27,677 nucleotides of DNA from Stentor roeselii (Eukaryota > Ciliophora > Heterotrichea > Heterotrichida > Stentoridae): NCBI GenBank assembly GCA_006503475.1, contig RSEH01000394.1, forward strand, positions 1 through 27,677, given 5' to 3'. Position 1 is the first letter of the stretch, and the number at the start of each line of letters is the position of its first letter. Positions 25,749-27,677 of this stretch are shown here, piece after piece. The notes beneath the pieces were generated by a model. That model did no database searches. It was not told where the DNA came from and saw only the letters and a program-made list of their open reading frames with translations. The position numbers and the translations under genes were made by a program.

Positions 25749-27677
25749 CTAATCCATAAATTCATCAAAATCAGCTTCATACCCTTCATCAATAGTATTA
25801 AAAGGTGTCGGAATAGCATTTGCAACATAAGGCTTATAATCATCTTTTGGTATAATTTTCGAAACTTTTGACTTTTTCTTCGCAGAGCTTCTAAGTGACT
25901 GTTCTTCAGGGTTTCCATCAGGGTTTTCCGACTTATTCGTATACAAAACTCCTTTAAACTTCCTAGCAACCGGGTACTCAATCTCTTCCTCATAGTCCTT
26001 CGAATCGCTACTTTCACTATCACGATAAATAAGCGAGTACTTCGGACCCTTTTTTTCCTTAAAAGCCAGACTAGAAACCTGAGGTGTTTCATTAGCAGAA
26101 TTAACAGTATTCGTAGTACTAATCACATCAGGTCTCGAAGGCCTTTCTAAAAATTTCTTGATTTTCGGTCCAAGTCCACTTTCTTCAGGGAATATTTTTT
26201 CAGTGATTCTAGGAATTCCGACGATATTTTTAAAATCATGAATATTTCTCACTTTTTTACTTCTCCTCACGAATTGAGCTCTATCATAATCCTCAATTCT
26301 CAAATGTTTTGTAACGTTTTCTCGACGGTTCATCAACCAGCGCTGTTTCGTGTCTTGATAATCATTGTTCAGCAGGATTTTTCTGCAGATCAATGCAACA
26401 TGTCCAAGTTCTTCACAAACATAACATTTTACTTGAAGTTCTGACAAGTTTCCTTCGTTGCATTGCACAGAAAGTAACTTAGTGGCTTGCATCGCTTCAG
26501 GGAACTTATCAAGTAAATAATTGACACTACTTCGACTGAGACTTAAAAGATCTACAAAATCGACGCATCTTGCCGAAGCGCATCGAGCTCTTTCAATGAA
26601 AAAAGCGATTTCTCCGAAGTAAAGACCAGAGCTTAGAACTGAGTAAATCGAGTTCGTTTTTCCATGAAAAATATCAACGGTACCGTTTTGAATGAAGTAA
26701 ATTTTATTTGAAAATTCTCCGTCATTGAAAATTACGTCGCCTGGGGCAAAGGTTTCACTTTCTAAAGCTTTTGTGAGAAGAGAGATGAAGTGAGGGTCGT
26801 AGTTTTCTTGAAAAACTGTGCATCTTTTTATTACCACTCCGTGAATGTGGGTGTAAATCTCATCTCGTAGGGGCTCTGATAGAAGTGAAAGGATCTGCTT
26901 TTCGTCCATGTTGCTTTTTTTCTTGTTTTCCCAGACGTATTCTAAGTAACGGCGAACACGGAATTGAAGGTCGTAGGGAAGACTTTTTTTCTTCATGTAT
27001 CTGTTTACTGCGACGATTTGTTCACGGTATGCGTTTTCTACTGCGTTTTGCTTGCTTACTAGAGAACCGATTGAACCGACTGTGTAGGCGAATACACCGC
27101 AGGCTAGGATCATTGTAAACATCGCATATAACTTCTCGTTTATGGTGTAGGGAGTTATGTCACCGTAACCTACAGTTGTCATAGTAGTGAAAGCCCAATA
27201 CAAAGAAGTAATATACTGAGTAGCATAACTTTTATCTATAATTTTCGCCGTCGTTACCCAAGTAGTCGGATAAACAGCAGAATCCTGATTCCCAACAAAA
27301 AACCACCAACAAGCAGTCCAATGTGCAATAAAAAAAACCACAGCAAGTAGTCTTAAAAACACAAAAGTCGTAGCTAAAGTATTACTCGCAATATAATCTT
27401 CAATTTTCATTAAAATTCTCTTCAACTTGGTCAACCTAAGAATTTTCAAAATCCTCAAAAACCTAAAAATTTTAATAAGCCTCAGCAATTTCGGAGCCCT
27501 ATACAAATTTGAATCTCCACTCTGCTCATCCTGCAAAGCTCCATCAAGAAACCAGGTATAAGGCAAAGTTGAGAACAAGTCAATCCAAAACCAAGCCTTT
27601 AGATAATTTTTCGCGATTTCTCTTCGATTCATGATAAGTGACCCACGTGAATAAAACCCTGTATTGAAATTGAGCAG
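25749..27677 (-). CDS. Voltage-gated K+ channel with CNB domain and zinc knuckle, 5' end outside the window
   Basis: The frame is open to the right edge; an internal Met at 27632 is not the start because the residues before it (LLNFNTGFYSRGSLI) belong to the conserved S2-S3 region of EAG/CNG-type channels. S1 and most of S2 are missing. Visible are S3 (AWFWIDLFSTLPY), a fully charged S4 (LLRLIKIFRFLRILKILRL), S5, the pore with TVGYGD (27159-27176, K+-selective) and S6. A C-linker and CNB domain follow (FGEIAFFIERARCASAR, which keeps the Glu and Arg of the phosphate cassette). Next comes a CCHC zinc knuckle (26385-26426), then a long acidic, disordered tail. It should carry K+ current across the cell or ciliary membrane, perhaps tuned by cyclic nucleotides. 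642 residues are visible; it ends in TAG. Confidence 0.93.
   Translation of the reverse strand: MLNFNTGFYSRGSLIMNRREIAKNYLKAWFWIDLFSTLPYTWFLDGALQDEQSGDSNLYRAPKLLRLIKIFRFLRILKILRLTKLKRILMKIEDYIASNTLATTFVFLRLLAVVFFIAHWTACWWFFVGNQDSAVYPTTWVTTAKIIDKSYATQYITSLYWAFTTMTTVGYGDITPYTINEKLYAMFTMILACGVFAYTVGSIGSLVSKQNAVENAYREQIVAVNRYMKKKSLPYDLQFRVRRYLEYVWENKKKSNMDEKQILSLLSEPLRDEIYTHIHGVVIKRCTVFQENYDPHFISLLTKALESETFAPGDVIFNDGEFSNKIYFIQNGTVDIFHGKTNSIYSVLSSGLYFGEIAFFIERARCASARCVDFVDLLSLSRSSVNYLLDKFPEAMQATKLLSVQCNEGNLSELQVKCYVCEELGHVALICRKILLNNDYQDTKQRWLMNRRENVTKHLRIEDYDRAQFVRRSKKVRNIHDFKNIVGIPRITEKIFPEESGLGPKIKKFLERPSRPDVISTTNTVNSANETPQVSSLAFKEKKGPKYSLIYRDSESSDSKDYEEEIEYPVARKFKGVLYTNKSENPDGNPEEQSLRSSAKKKSKVSKIIPKDDYKPYVANAIPTPFNTIDEGYEADFDEFMD

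Noticed and set aside
25964-25978. GTACCCGGTTGCTAG (minus strand) in the channel tail as an intron
   Set aside because: It lacks the branch-point A near position 10 and does not break the frame; it lies in a disordered tail where nothing can be tested.
27630-27632. Met codon at 27632 as the start of the K+ channel
   Set aside because: The frame stays open to the window edge and the preceding residues match the conserved S2-S3 region, so the gene continues outside the window.
1-27677. Bacterial features: operons, ribosome binding sites, CRISPR, insertion sequences, phage genes
   Set aside because: None seen; gene content and introns are eukaryotic. The bacterial-type glucokinase has the same composition as its neighbours and is not a fresh insertion.

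Overview
The window looks like macronuclear DNA of a heterotrich ciliate, most likely Stentor or a close relative. The reasons are: very AT-rich, gene-dense DNA; large uninterrupted reading frames with a standard code (TAA and TAG both end genes, no TGA is used for Trp); typical ciliate families (giant REJ/GPS surface protein, SF-assemblin, four-CNB-domain PKG-type protein, cyclic-nucleotide-domain K+ channel with zinc knuckle); and above all three 15-nt introns, a hallmark of Stentor. The species is inferred; it cannot be proven from this sequence alone.

Layout, left to right. 1-5996 (+): 3' part of a giant membrane protein with Ig/REJ-like ectodomain, GPS-like motif and a C-terminal membrane bundle. 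6849-8231 (+): B-box/coiled-coil/WD40 protein. 8365-9675 (+): MFS sugar-phosphate transporter of SLC37 type. 9765-10310 (+): divergent Rab-like GTPase. 10378-10782 (-): small protein with an acylation-type N-terminus. 10884-11660 (+): SF-assemblin. 11674-13542 (+): RMC1/Mic1, split by a 15-nt intron. 13575-15218 (+): dead trypsin-like domain fused to kelch repeats. 15236-16249 (-): ubiquitin-like/kelch protein. 16268-17629 (+): aldehyde dehydrogenase. 17626-18879 (-): unrecognised Cys-rich protein. 19239-20297 (+): bacterial-type glucokinase. 20308-23166 (+): PKG-like protein with degenerate kinase motifs, extended by a 15-nt intron. 24619-25005 (-): three-finger C2H2 protein, again extended by a 15-nt intron. 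25749-27677 (-): K+ channel with CNB domain, cut by the window edge.

Genes are extremely close: neighbours are 10, 13, 17, 18 and 32 nt apart and one convergent pair overlaps by 4 nt, so promoters and 3' ends must be tiny. A few genes share themes: glucokinase and the SLC37-type carrier both handle sugar phosphates; PKG and the K+ channel both carry cyclic-nucleotide domains; Rab-like GTPase and RMC1 both concern membrane traffic. In a eukaryotic genome this proximity need not mean co-function.

The strongest unexplained signal is not a gene. The + strand alternates every few hundred bases between G+T-rich and A+C-rich blocks with fairly sharp borders, through coding and non-coding DNA and inside single genes, and this dictates synonymous codon choice. 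No gene boundary, strand or domain explains it.
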